This document shows, piece after piece, positions 25,467 through 34,305 of a stretch of DNA of 64,000 nt (its first letter is position 1; each line of letters begins with the position of its first letter). The stretch is from assembly GCA_963783865.1 (NCBI GenBank), contig CAWAPD010000001.1, positions 372,001 to 436,000 of the forward strand, given 5' to 3'. Source of the stretch: CAWAPD01 sp963783865 (GTDB lineage: Bacteria; Actinomycetota; Thermoleophilia; UBA2241). The notes beneath the pieces were generated by a model. It saw nothing but the letters and a program-made list of their open reading frames with translations, was not told the origin of the DNA and ran no database searches. The translations under genes and the position numbers were made by a program.

Positions 25467-25799
25467 TCAGGCTGCGACTTCCTCGGGCGTGACCTTGAGC
25501 TGCAGCCGCTGCGTCCGCCGGATCACCGTCAGCGTTGTGGCCCGTCCGATCGCGTCCTCGGTCAACAGCCGCTGCAGCGCATCCACGTCGGGCAGCGGCC
25601 GGCCATCGTAGGCGATGACGAGGTCGCCCTCGCGCAGGCCGGCGCTCTCTGCCGGGCTTCCCGGCTCGACGCCGGCGATCAGAACCGCGCTCTCCACGGG
25701 CAGGGCGAAGAACCGTACGAGACGGCGATGGAGCGGCACGGTCTGGCCGGCCACGCCGATCCGGCCGCGGGTGATGTGCCCGTCGCGGATCAGACGCGA
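25467..25799 (-). pseudogene. Truncated HtrA-type serine protease, PDZ part only
   Basis: The reading frame encodes SRLIRDGHITRGRIGVAGQ followed by a PDZ domain (GVEPGSPAESAGLREGDLV, IAYDGRPLPDVDALQRLL). This matches the end of the protease domain and the PDZ of HtrA-family proteins. The homology stops at about 25799, exactly where a GC palindrome (25801-25835) begins, and no catalytic triad lies upstream. A 95-residue ORF from GTG 25754 could still make a free PDZ protein, but truncation is the simpler reading. Confidence 0.6.
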
Positions 25800-25800
25800 A

Positions 25801-25835
25801 GGGCGGCGTCGCCGGCCGCGCCGGCGACGCCGCCC
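25801..25835. repeat. Palindrome at the truncation point of the PDZ remnant
   Basis: A perfect 16-bp inverted repeat (25801-25816 with 25820-25835, 3-nt loop). The stretch 25836-25961 beyond it holds no convincing gene, only a 33-codon ORF that also crosses the palindrome. Confidence 0.65.
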
Positions 25836-25961
25836 TCGGCTCCGCCTGCCTCCGCCGCCTGCGCCCCGGCCAGCTTCAGGATACGTGCCATCCGGCGGAC
25901 CTCTGCGTCGCGGTGCGATCTCTACGCTGTGTGTTCCCCGCGCGAAACCGCGCCGCGCCGG

Positions 25962-27368
25962 CTAGCCGCGCAGGCCGATCTTGAGGTCGTTGACGTTGGT
26001 GCCGGTGGGGCCGGTGACGACCAGGTCGCCGAGCGCGAGGAGAGCGTCGTGCGAGGCGTGGCGCGCGAGGGCGGCGTCGAGATCGACGCCGCCCTCGCGC
26101 GCCGCCCGTGCGCTGAGATCGTCGACCAGGCCGCCGGCGGCGTCTGTCGGACCGTCGGTGCCGTCCGAGTCGAGGCAGAGCAGGCAGGAAGCTCCGGCGC
26201 CCGGCGCGGCAGTTCCCAACTCGAGCGCGGCCGCGAGTGAGGCCTCCTGGCTCGGGCCCCCGTAGGCGCCACCGTCGCCGCTCCGCCGGTCGCCGGCGAG
26301 CCGCCCGGCCGGCAGCGTGACCGTGTTCTCGCCGCCGCAGATCAGGGCCGTGCGCGGCGGCGCGGCCTGGAGCTCGAGGGCGAGGTGGCGGCCCGCGGCC
26401 GCAGCCTCGCCCTCGAGCTCCAGGGTCGTCACCCGGGCTTCGTAGCCGAGGTCGCGCGCCGCCGCGGCCGCCGCCTCGCACATGATCGTCGCGCTGGCCA
26501 CGACGACGATGCGCACGCGGTCGATCGCCTTCGGCGTCTCCTGGGCCGGATCGGCGGCGCGCAGCCGCCGCGCCACGCCGGCGGGCAGCCGCGCCCACAG
26601 GTCGTAACGGTCGCAGACCGCCTGGGCCATGGCGAAGGTCGAGCGGTCGGCGACGGTGAGGTCGGTGAAGTAGTCGGGAGGGTCGCCGACGACGTCGCTG
26701 ACGCTGATGTTGACGATCTCGCAGCCGCAGGCCGCGCCCAGGAGCCCGCCCTTGATGGCCGAGATGTGCTTGCGCACGTTGTTGATCTCGACGATGTCGG
26801 CCCCGCAGCCCAGCAGCAGGCGGTTCACGGCGATCTTGTCGTCGAGCGACACCCCGTCGGCCGGCACGACCGCCAGCGCCGAGCTGCCGCCGGTGACCAG
26901 CGCGATCACCAGGTCGTCGGGGCGGGCCTCGCGGGCGAGCGCCAGCAGGCGCTCGCCCGCGACCAGGCTGGCGGCGTCGGGCACGGGGTGCGCCGCCTCG
27001 AGAACCTCGAGGTGCTCGAGGCGGCGCCCCTGCCCCTTCTTGACGACGACGGCGCCGGCGCCGATCCGCGCGCCGAGCACCTCGTCCACGACCGCCGCCA
27101 TGCCGATCGTCGCCTTGCCGGCGCCGAGCACGACCAGGCGGCGGCCGGCCAGGTCGACCGCCTCGTCGCCGATCCACAGGGTGTCGTCCTCGAAGCGCAG
27201 CCGCGCGCGCAGCGCCGTCGCCGGGTCGACGGCCGCGAGAGCCTGGGCCGCGATGTCCAAGACATCGCGGCGCAACCTTTCGCGGCCGTGATCGACGAGA
27301 CCGTGGCCGCCGCCGAGCGGCGCCGGCAGCGCGGACCCGGTCGTCACCGGCGCGACGCCCCCGTTCAC
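25962..27368 (-). CDS. gckA: Glycerate 2-kinase (GckA/MOFRL type II)
   Basis: The 468-residue protein has the N-terminal kinase domain with VVLGAGKATIGMAAVVDEVL, LVTGGSSALAVVPADGVSL and the helix EINNVRKHISAIKGG. A MOFRL C-terminal domain ends CLDSDGTDGPTDAAGG and VTGPTGTNVNDLKIGL. Family members phosphorylate D-glycerate at C2 to 2-phosphoglycerate. GTG 27368 overlaps the enolase stop (GTGA), so it is the third gene of a coupled operon. Together with an enolase homolog and a LarA-type racemase it suggests a route from a 2-hydroxy acid toward PEP. Confidence 0.9.
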   Translation of the reverse strand: MNGGVAPVTTGSALPAPLGGGHGLVDHGRERLRRDVLDIAAQALAAVDPATALRARLRFEDDTLWIGDEAVDLAGRRLVVLGAGKATIGMAAVVDEVLGARIGAGAVVVKKGQGRRLEHLEVLEAAHPVPDAASLVAGERLLALAREARPDDLVIALVTGGSSALAVVPADGVSLDDKIAVNRLLLGCGADIVEINNVRKHISAIKGGLLGAACGCEIVNISVSDVVGDPPDYFTDLTVADRSTFAMAQAVCDRYDLWARLPAGVARRLRAADPAQETPKAIDRVRIVVVASATIMCEAAAAAARDLGYEARVTTLELEGEAAAAGRHLALELQAAPPRTALICGGENTVTLPAGRLAGDRRSGDGGAYGGPSQEASLAAALELGTAAPGAGASCLLCLDSDGTDGPTDAAGGLVDDLSARAAREGGVDLDAALARHASHDALLALGDLVVTGPTGTNVNDLKIGLRG

Positions 27369-28633
27369 CGCGGCCGGCGGAAGTCGCGGCCCGGATACAC
27401 CGCCGCCTCGCCCAGCATCTCCTCGATCTCGAGCAGGCGGTTGTACTTGGCGGTGCGCTCGCCGCGCACCGGCGAGCCGGTCTTGATCTGGCCGGCGCCG
27501 AGGGCGACGACGAGGTCGGCGATGAGCGGGTCCTCGGTCTCGCCCGAGCGCTCGCTGACGCAGATGCCGAAGCCGGAGGCGCGGGCCACGTCGGCCGTCT
27601 CCCACGCCTCGGTCAGCGTGCCGACCTGGTTGAACTTCCACAGCACCGCGTTGGCGGCGCCGAGCTCGACGCCGCGACGCAGCAGCGCCGGGTTCGTCAC
27701 GAACAGGTCGTCGCCGATGATCTGGATCCCCAGTTCCTTCGTCGCCGTCACGAAACCGTCCCAGTCGTCCTCTGCCAACGGGTCCTCGATCGAGGCGATG
27801 CCGAAGTCGCGGATCAGCTCGCGGTAGAGCTCGATCATCTGGTCGGTCGTGTAGGCGCGGCCGGCGACCGTGTAGACGCGCTTCTCCGCGTCCCACAGAT
27901 GCTGCGCCGCGCAGTCGAGCCCGTAGACCGCCTTGTCGGCGTGGCCGGCGGCGGCGACGCCCTCGTGCAGTACCGCCAGCGCCTCGCGCGGGTCGACGAT
28001 CGGCGTGGCGAAGCCGCCCTCGTCGCCGGTGTTGCCGGCCAGCTTGCCGTAGCGCGAGACGACGATCTCGAACAGCGCCATGTGGCACTCGCTGGCGACC
28101 TGCATCGCCTCGCTGAAGCTGCGCGCGCCGACCGGCATCATGATGAACTCCTGGAAGTCCAGGTCGTTCGAAGTCAGCTTGCCGCCGTTGATCAGGTTGA
28201 TCTGCGGGACCGGCAGCACGCAGGCTTCGGGGCGCAGATAGCGGAAGAGCGGCTGGCCCATGCACAGCGCCGCGGCGCGGGCGGCGGCCAGCGAGACGCC
28301 GACGATCGCGTTGCCGCCGAGCTTTCCCTTGGCGGGCGTGCCGTCGAGGCCGCAGAGGAACTCGTCGAGGCCGCGCTGGTCGGTCACGTCGCGGCCGGTC
28401 AGCGCGGGGCCGATGATCGACTTCACGTTGTCGACGGCCTTCGTCACACCGAAGCCGCGCCAGGCGGCGCCGCCGTCGCGCAGCTCGCGCGCCTCGTGGC
28501 TGCCGGTGGAGCGGCCGGCGGGCACGTCGGCCCTGCCGACGTGCCCGCCGGCCGTCACGTCGACCTGCAGCGTCGGGTAGCCGCGGCAGTCGAGGATGGT
28601 GCGGGCGGTCACATGCTCGATGGTCGCTGTCAC
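27365..28633 (-). CDS. Divergent enolase-family protein
   Basis: The 422-residue protein is enolase-like over its full length. It keeps RSTGSHEA (substrate loop), E162 (QEF), E205 (GDEGGF), metal ligands D240, E283 and D308, K333 (KFNQVGTLTEA) and K384 (GQIKTG). Two active-site histidines of authentic enolase are missing: the NGG-x-HA motif reads NGGKLT (149-154) and SHRSGETED reads SERSGETED (E361). The chemistry (proton abstraction and dehydration) should persist while phosphate or hydroxyl recognition may differ. It may therefore be a specialised paralog and not the housekeeping enolase. GTG 28633 overlaps the LarA-like stop. Confidence 0.85.
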   Translation of the reverse strand: MTATIEHVTARTILDCRGYPTLQVDVTAGGHVGRADVPAGRSTGSHEARELRDGGAAWRGFGVTKAVDNVKSIIGPALTGRDVTDQRGLDEFLCGLDGTPAKGKLGGNAIVGVSLAAARAAALCMGQPLFRYLRPEACVLPVPQINLINGGKLTSNDLDFQEFIMMPVGARSFSEAMQVASECHMALFEIVVSRYGKLAGNTGDEGGFATPIVDPREALAVLHEGVAAAGHADKAVYGLDCAAQHLWDAEKRVYTVAGRAYTTDQMIELYRELIRDFGIASIEDPLAEDDWDGFVTATKELGIQIIGDDLFVTNPALLRRGVELGAANAVLWKFNQVGTLTEAWETADVARASGFGICVSERSGETEDPLIADLVVALGAGQIKTGSPVRGERTAKYNRLLEIEEMLGEAAVYPGRDFRRPR

Positions 28634-29982
28634 TGGTCGCTCCGTTCGCGGTCGGTGGTGGGGACAGGGTCCGTCAGGAAGAGGGCGTGCTGGGGGCGGG
28701 GCAGGATCCAGGCGGTGGGGCGGGCGCGGTCGCGCAGGCGCGACCGCGCCCGCCCCACCGCCTCCTCCGCCGTCGCCGCCGGGTCGAACCCGAGCTGCGC
28801 CAGCTCGGCGTCGCTCACGCCCGGGCAGCAGGCGATCACGTTCGGGCAGCGGCGCAGGAACCGCGCGATGAAGAAGGAGTGGTCCTTCTCGATCGTGTAG
28901 TCGCGCTCGAGCCTCGCCAGCACCTGGTCGGGTGTCGCGCCGCCGGCGAACGGCTCGAGCATCTCGGCGCTGCCGTTGCCGTCGCCGCAGGCCGACAGGA
29001 CCACGACCTGCGTGCCGGGGCCGACCAGGGGCTCGATCGCGACCAGCGGCTTGATCGTCTGATACAGGTTGATGTCGAGCGGCCGGCCGGGACCGGTGAC
29101 GACGAGGTCGGGCGGCGGGCCGCCGGGCACCCGTACGCCGGCGTACCCGCGGACCACCCCAGCCAGGGCCGCCTGCGCCGCTACCGGCTCGCCGGCCGCC
29201 ACGGCGACCGGTCGCAGGGCGCCGTCGAGCACGACGTTGACGACGAAGTCGAGGCGCGCCAGCGCCGCCGCCTCGCGCATCTCGGCGTGGATCGGGTTGC
29301 CGTCGAGCACCCCCGGCCGCGCGGCGGGATCGCTCATCATCGCCAGGCTGTGGTTGCGGATGATCGTGTCGTAGCCGGCGACGGCCGGCAGGATCGCCTT
29401 GGGGCCGCCGGTGAAGCCGGCGAACTCGTGCGCCTCGACCAGGCCCAGCGCCACCCGCACGCCGGCTTCGGCGACCAGACGGTTCACACGGACCTCGTTG
29501 CCGCGCGAGGTCGTGCCCACGACGACGGTGTCGCCGCGCGGGTCGTGGTTCGTCACGCGCAGGCGCGCCAGCCACTCGTCGCCGAACATCGCCCGCAGCT
29601 CGTCGGGCGTGGCGCCGCGGTGGGCTCCGGTTCCGATGACGACGTCGATCGCCTCGTCTCCGATGCCGGCAGCGTTCAATTCCGAAACGACCGACGGGAG
29701 AAGCTGCCGATTCGGCACCGCACGCGTGGCGTCGCTGGTGATGATGACCGCACGTGCGCGGCCGCGGGCGAGCCTGGACAGCGGCGCGGCGCCGAACGGG
29801 CGCCCCAGCGCGGCGGGCAGCTCCGCCAGGAGGTCGATCGGCGGCGGTTCGACGGGCCCAAGCGAGCGCACCTCGCACCCGGAGAGGACAGGGTGCCATG
29901 CGATCCGCTCGAGAAACATCTCGATCTCGCCTGGCGGCCCCTCTGGGCTTGCCGTCGCGCCGTTAGGGGCTTCGGTGTTCAC
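28630..29982 (-). CDS. LarA-family nickel-pincer racemase/epimerase homolog
   Basis: The 450-residue protein aligns with lactate racemase LarA: SDATRAVP (D84, R87), GTGAHR (H121), EAHEFAGFTGGPKAILP (H185 and the pincer-linked K195) and RNHSLAM (H211). LarA homologs interconvert 2-hydroxy-acid stereoisomers with the nickel-pincer nucleotide made by LarB, LarC and LarE, none of which is here. First gene of the operon with enolase-like and gckA genes. Its GTG lies 7 nt after TAGACT, inside an operator copy (29982-29998). Codons 3' contain a 25-bp palindrome encoding an Arg-rich stretch. Confidence 0.88.
   Translation of the reverse strand: MNTEAPNGATASPEGPPGEIEMFLERIAWHPVLSGCEVRSLGPVEPPPIDLLAELPAALGRPFGAAPLSRLARGRARAVIITSDATRAVPNRQLLPSVVSELNAAGIGDEAIDVVIGTGAHRGATPDELRAMFGDEWLARLRVTNHDPRGDTVVVGTTSRGNEVRVNRLVAEAGVRVALGLVEAHEFAGFTGGPKAILPAVAGYDTIIRNHSLAMMSDPAARPGVLDGNPIHAEMREAAALARLDFVVNVVLDGALRPVAVAAGEPVAAQAALAGVVRGYAGVRVPGGPPPDLVVTGPGRPLDINLYQTIKPLVAIEPLVGPGTQVVVLSACGDGNGSAEMLEPFAGGATPDQVLARLERDYTIEKDHSFFIARFLRRCPNVIACCPGVSDAELAQLGFDPAATAEEAVGRARSRLRDRARPTAWILPRPQHALFLTDPVPTTDRERSDQ
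28711..28762. repeat. 25-bp perfect palindrome inside the larA-like coding sequence
   Basis: Arms 28711-28735 and 28738-28762 pair perfectly with a 2-nt spacer. They encode GRARSRLRDRARP near the C-terminus. Confidence 0.75.
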
Positions 29983-29998
29983 GGTCGACAGTCTACAA
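29982..29998. promoter_or_regulatory. Operator copy B on the larA-like promoter
   Basis: CGGTCGACAGTCTACAA matches the 17-bp palindrome. It covers the -10 (TAGACT, 29990-29995, minus strand) and reaches the GTG start at 29982. The -35 is TTGACG (30014-30019), 18 bp away. Confidence 0.65.
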
Positions 29999-30052
29999 TC
30001 CGTTCATTGATGGCGTCAATACGGGTGCGCGACGGGTGCGCGAAGGGGCAAG

Positions 30053-30084
30053 TTGTTGACAGTCGACACTAGGTCGACTAGCGT
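30053..30084 (+). promoter_or_regulatory. Operator copy A and promoter of the decarboxylase operon
   Basis: TTGTTGACAGTCGACAC (30053-30069) overlaps the -35 TTGACA (30056-30061). A 17-bp spacer leads to TAGCGT (30079-30084). This gives a leader of about 85 nt before ATG 30177. Confidence 0.7.
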
Positions 30085-30176
30085 GAACCGTGCGTCGCGA
30101 GCCTGCCAAGCAGCCGTACAGAGCGCGCCGAGAGGAGTGACGAGAGCGCCGGGGGCCGCACTCCGGCACCGGAGCC

Positions 30177-31439
30177 ATGGCCGAGATCAAGACCGAAGAC
30201 CGCGGGTTCTGGCAGAGACCGGGGCTCGAGGTCGTCGACCATCTCCTTCAGGTCGCCGGCCGTGACACTGAGGCGCTGGCGCGACGACACGGCACCCCCC
30301 TCTACGTCTTCGATCTGCAGAAGATCGGCGAGCAGGCGCGCGCGCTTCAGTCGTGCCTTTCCGCAGTCGGCTTGCGGCACAGGGTGCTTCTGGCGGTGAA
30401 GGCCCAGCGTGAGCCCGAGGTGCTCGCATATGTGCGCAGCCTCGGCGCCCCCGACGGCACGGAGGGCGTCGGCCTCGACGTGTGCTCGCCGGGCGAGGTC
30501 CACTGCGGACTCGAGCACGGCTGGCTGCCCGAAGAGATCAGCTACACGGGTACGAACGTCTCCGAGCGCGATCTCGACAGCATCCTGCCCACAGGCGTGC
30601 ACATGAATCTGGATCTGCTCTCGCAGATCCGTCGCGTCGGGCGACGCGAGCCGGGACGGCGCATAGGGCTGCGCATCAACCCGAGGGCGGGCGCGGCCTG
30701 GCACGGCGACAACGAATCCCTCTACAGCAGCACCCGGCCGACCAAGTTCGGCATCTACCCCGAGCAACTCGATGAGGCGATCGCCACCGCGGACGAGTTC
30801 GGCCTCGTCGTCGACACCATCCACTTCCACGTCGGCGACGGCTACCTGACAGACGCCCTCCCGGCCTTCGACATCGCCGTCGCAAAGGCGGTCGCGATCG
30901 CCCAGCGAGCACGGGACCTGGGGTGTCCGATCGACACCGTGAACATCGGCGGCGGGCTCGGGGTGCCGATGTTGCCGGGCGAGCAGCCACTGGACCTCGG
31001 CGGCTGGGCCCGGACGCTGGCCGGTCGACTGGGTCCGCTCGACGTCACCGTCGTCGTGGAACCCGGGGACTTCCTCGTCAAGGAGGCGGCGGTCCTGCTC
31101 GGCGAGGTCGTGACCGTCGAGGAGCGGATGGGCGTGACCTTCGTCGGGCTCGACATGGGCTGGAACGTCATGAACGACCGGTTCATCTACGACGTCCCTT
31201 TCGAGTACGTCGTCTGCTCCCGCGCCGATGCGGCCCCGGTGCGCGCCGTGACGATCTCAGGAAACATCAACGAAGGCGACGACCTGTGGGCTGAGGAGTA
31301 CCCGTTCCCCGACGTTGCGGAGGGCGAGATCGTCGCCTGCATCAACGTCGGCGGCTACAACCAGGCGATGCAGATGGCGCACTGCCTGCGGCCACCGGCT
31401 CCGGCGGTCTACTTCGAGGATCGTCTGGGGCGCGCCTGA
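30177..31439 (+). CDS. Fold-III PLP decarboxylase (LysA/NspC-like)
   Basis: The 420-residue protein has an alanine-racemase-type barrel with K75 (LLAVKAQ), H218 (HFHVGDG), the phosphate loop IGGGLG (258-262) and EPGDFLV (295-301). In LysA, SpeC-like and NspC enzymes a Cys in a CxSxD motif completes the site. Here the segment is GNINEGDDL (362-370), with no Cys. The substrate could be a diaminopimelate-, ornithine- or carboxynorspermidine-like amino acid, or one with altered chemistry. CGGAG precedes the ATG. First gene of an operon with an FAD oxidoreductase and an M20 hydrolase. Confidence 0.82.
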   Translation: MAEIKTEDRGFWQRPGLEVVDHLLQVAGRDTEALARRHGTPLYVFDLQKIGEQARALQSCLSAVGLRHRVLLAVKAQREPEVLAYVRSLGAPDGTEGVGLDVCSPGEVHCGLEHGWLPEEISYTGTNVSERDLDSILPTGVHMNLDLLSQIRRVGRREPGRRIGLRINPRAGAAWHGDNESLYSSTRPTKFGIYPEQLDEAIATADEFGLVVDTIHFHVGDGYLTDALPAFDIAVAKAVAIAQRARDLGCPIDTVNIGGGLGVPMLPGEQPLDLGGWARTLAGRLGPLDVTVVVEPGDFLVKEAAVLLGEVVTVEERMGVTFVGLDMGWNVMNDRFIYDVPFEYVVCSRADAAPVRAVTISGNINEGDDLWAEEYPFPDVAEGEIVACINVGGYNQAMQMAHCLRPPAPAVYFEDRLGRA

Positions 31440-31473
31440 GCGGCCGCCGGCGAAACGACACCAGGAGGTACGC

Positions 31474-33132
31474 ATGAGCACCGCGATCCCACCCGCCCGT
31501 CACTACGATGTCGTCGTCGTGGGCGGGGGTCACAACGGCCTGGTCGCGGCCTTCTACCTGGCTCGTGCGGGGTTGAGCACGGTGGTCCTCGAGCGTCGCG
31601 AGCTGGTCGGCGGGATGGCGGTCACTGAGGAGTTCGCCCCCGGCTATCGTGCCTCACCGGGAGCGTACGTCCTTGCGATGCTGGCCGGACACGTGTGGCG
31701 CGACATGCGGCTTGTGGAGCGCGGCCTGCATGTCGACCCCATGGGTCCGAGCCTGAACGTCTACCCGGGCGGGGCCCATCTGTGGATGCACGAGCAAGTT
31801 CCCGATGCGGTCGCCGAGATACGACGTTTCTCGACCAGAGACGCGGACGCCTATCCGCGGTTCGACGAACGCCTGACTCGTGTCGCCAAGTGGTTCGGAC
31901 CTCTGTTCGGCCGCACCCCGCCCGACCTGCGCCTGTCTACCGTCGCCGATCTCGGGCGGCTCGCCCGTCTGGGTGGGTCGGCGCTCAGGAACCGCAGACT
32001 CCTGCTGGAGGCGGCCTCTCTCATGCTGACCTCGAGCACGCAGTTCCTCGAGGAGTTCTTCGTGTCCGAGGAGGTGAAGGCAGGCCTCGGCTGGTTCTCG
32101 ATCAACGACTCGGTGTCCGGACCGTCGACGCCGGGCACCGCCTTCACCCTGCTCCACGAGTACGCCTCATCGGAGGCGGGCGGCGGCGTGCGCAAGTGGG
32201 GGTTCGTGCGCGGCGGCATCGGGGTGCTGCCGGAGCTCATGGCCGACGCGGCGCGCGAGGCCCAGGTCGACGTGCGTACGGGTGCCGCCGTCGAGAAGAT
32301 CGTCGTGCGCGACGGCGCCGCGGTCGGCGTGCTTCTCGAGAGCGGGGAGGAGATCGCCGCCCGGTTCGTCGTCTCCAACGCGGACCCCAAGACGACCATG
32401 CTCGGCCTTGTCGGCGGATCCGAGCTCGACGGCGACTTCTGCACCACCCTTCAGAGCTTCATCACAGACGGCACGAGCATCAAGATCAACCTGGCTCTCG
32501 GCGCCCTCCCCCGGCTGGACCTCGCGGCGCTCAACGAGGGCGCCGGGGTGCAGCCCTATCACCGCAGCATGGTCGAGGTGAACTCCACGATCCGGCAGAT
32601 GGACCTCGACCAGGCGGGCGCGCGGGCCGGCGTACCGGCTACGGACCAGCCGCATATCGAATGCTGCATCCCGACCATGTTCGATCCGTCGCTGGCACCC
32701 GAGGGCAAGCACATCATGACCATCGACATGAACTCGCAGCCCTACACGCTGGCCGACGGCGCGAGCTGGGACGCGATCAAGGACACGGTCGCCGACCGTT
32801 GTCTGCGACAGCTCTGCGACTACTTCCCGGGGCTGGACGGGCTCGTCGAGCACCGGCAGGTACTGTCGCCGCTCGACATGGAGCGCCTGTTCGGCGCCAC
32901 CGGAGGCCACGCGCTGCACGGCGACATGGGCGACCACCAGATCTTCATCATGCGCCCCGTGCGCGGGTGGGCCGGCTATCGCATGCCGATCGAGCACCTG
33001 TACCTGTGTGGCGCCGGTACGCACCCCGGCGGTGGCATCTCCGGAGTGAACGGGACCAACTGCGCCCGCGAGGTCATCCATGACGCGCGGGCGATCATCA
33101 GGGAGAAGAGGGCCACCCAGAAGAAGGCGTGA
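31474..33132 (+). CDS. FAD-dependent oxidoreductase (phytoene desaturase/PYROXD2-like)
   Basis: The 552-residue protein starts with a dinucleotide loop VVVGGGHNGLVAAFYLARAG and the FAD segment LERRELVGGMAVTEEF. It ends with LYLCGAGTHPGGGISGVNG, typical of the CrtI/PYROXD2 group of the amine-oxidase superfamily. Such proteins oxidise C-N or C-C bonds; the substrate is unknown. AGGAGG lies 7 nt before the ATG. In this operon it could act on the amine released by the decarboxylase, which is inference. Confidence 0.85.
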   Translation: MSTAIPPARHYDVVVVGGGHNGLVAAFYLARAGLSTVVLERRELVGGMAVTEEFAPGYRASPGAYVLAMLAGHVWRDMRLVERGLHVDPMGPSLNVYPGGAHLWMHEQVPDAVAEIRRFSTRDADAYPRFDERLTRVAKWFGPLFGRTPPDLRLSTVADLGRLARLGGSALRNRRLLLEAASLMLTSSTQFLEEFFVSEEVKAGLGWFSINDSVSGPSTPGTAFTLLHEYASSEAGGGVRKWGFVRGGIGVLPELMADAAREAQVDVRTGAAVEKIVVRDGAAVGVLLESGEEIAARFVVSNADPKTTMLGLVGGSELDGDFCTTLQSFITDGTSIKINLALGALPRLDLAALNEGAGVQPYHRSMVEVNSTIRQMDLDQAGARAGVPATDQPHIECCIPTMFDPSLAPEGKHIMTIDMNSQPYTLADGASWDAIKDTVADRCLRQLCDYFPGLDGLVEHRQVLSPLDMERLFGATGGHALHGDMGDHQIFIMRPVRGWAGYRMPIEHLYLCGAGTHPGGGISGVNGTNCAREVIHDARAIIREKRATQKKA

Positions 33133-33138
33133 GCGACC

Positions 33139-34305
33139 GTGACGACGCGATGGTCTCGACGGTCTTCCGAGCCGACAGCCGGCGAGCTCGAGCGCGCGTA
33201 CGCGTGGGCGCGGGACGAACTGGTGAGGCTTGTGGGCATCCCCTCGGCCTCCGGCGCGGAAGCCGAGATCATCGCGTATCTGGAAGCGCGCGCGGGGGAG
33301 CTGGATCTGCCGGTACGCCGTGACTCCGTCGCGGCCGGCCAGGACAACCTCGTTGTGGGCCCCTCGCCGCAGCCGGATCTCGCCGTCGTCGCCCACGTCG
33401 ACACCGTCAAGCCGTCCTGGGAGTGGTCGGGTACGGCCGAGGTGCGCGGTGACGAGGTGTGGGGTCTGGGGGCCGTCGACGACAAGGGCTCGGTGACCGC
33501 CGCCCTGCTGGCTCTGGTGATGGCTCGCGCCGCGGGCATGCCGATCGATGAGTCGCCGGCGTGCCTCGGCTTCACGGTCGATGAAGAGGAGGGCGGCACC
33601 GGCTCGATCGCCCTGGCGCGCTCCCTTCGTCCGCGCCACGCACTGGTGATGGAGTCGTCGGGCTTCGACATGGCCGTGGCCGAAGCGGGGGTGGTCGAGG
33701 CCGTGCTCGCCGTTCACGGCCGCAGCGCACACGGATCGTTGCCCGAGCTGGGCGACAACGCCGTCGTCAAGGCGGCGCGTCTGGTCCTGGACCTTGACTC
33801 CCTGCCGTTCCTGGCGGTCCCACATCCCCTCCTGGATTCGGCGATCGTGGTCCTGCAACTGCATGGGGGCTCCGACCTGCACGTCGTGCCAGACCTCGCC
33901 GAGATCCACATCGACGCCCGCCTGGCGCCCGGTCTTGCGGCCGACGAAGTCCTGGGCGAGGTGGCGTCGCTTGCAGCGCGCCACGACGCGGACGTGCGCA
34001 CTATCGAACTCGCCGATCCGTGGGAGACGCCGACGAGCTCACCGTTCGTCGGCGCCCTGCGGCGGGCGATCGAGGCCACGCTCGATCATGCACCGGAGGC
34101 GTTCTGCTTCCCCGCCTGGACCGACGCGCACAACATGGTCGAGCTGGGGGGTTCGGAAGCAGTCGTCTTCGGTCCCGGGCCGCGGGCATCGACCGCGCAC
34201 CGCCCGGACGATCACATCGACGTGCGCGACGTGGTGCGCAGCGCCCTGGTGCTCAAACGCTTGTTCCTCGACCTCTGGCGCGGCGACCTCGCGACCGGGG
34301 CCTGA
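33139..34305 (+). CDS. M20-family metallohydrolase (ArgE/DapE/CPG2-like)
   Basis: The 388-residue protein has the co-catalytic zinc ligands in VVAHVDTVKP (His-x-Asp), GAVDDKGS (Asp), VDEEEGGTG (Glu-Glu), MESSG (Glu) and a final TAHRPDDHIDV (His). A dimerisation insert carries GRSAHGSLPELGDNAV. The family removes acyl, succinyl or aminoacyl groups from amino acids. The gene begins 6 bp after the previous stop and its last 53 bp overlap the convergent DoxX-like gene. Confidence 0.88.
   Translation: MTTRWSRRSSEPTAGELERAYAWARDELVRLVGIPSASGAEAEIIAYLEARAGELDLPVRRDSVAAGQDNLVVGPSPQPDLAVVAHVDTVKPSWEWSGTAEVRGDEVWGLGAVDDKGSVTAALLALVMARAAGMPIDESPACLGFTVDEEEGGTGSIALARSLRPRHALVMESSGFDMAVAEAGVVEAVLAVHGRSAHGSLPELGDNAVVKAARLVLDLDSLPFLAVPHPLLDSAIVVLQLHGGSDLHVVPDLAEIHIDARLAPGLAADEVLGEVASLAARHDADVRTIELADPWETPTSSPFVGALRRAIEATLDHAPEAFCFPAWTDAHNMVELGGSEAVVFGPGPRASTAHRPDDHIDVRDVVRSALVLKRLFLDLWRGDLATGA

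Noticed and set aside
25876..29899. Other long minus- and plus-strand frames over the larA-eno-gckA operon
   Set aside because: They are Arg-rich shadow frames. The three genes join cleanly through GTGA overlaps.
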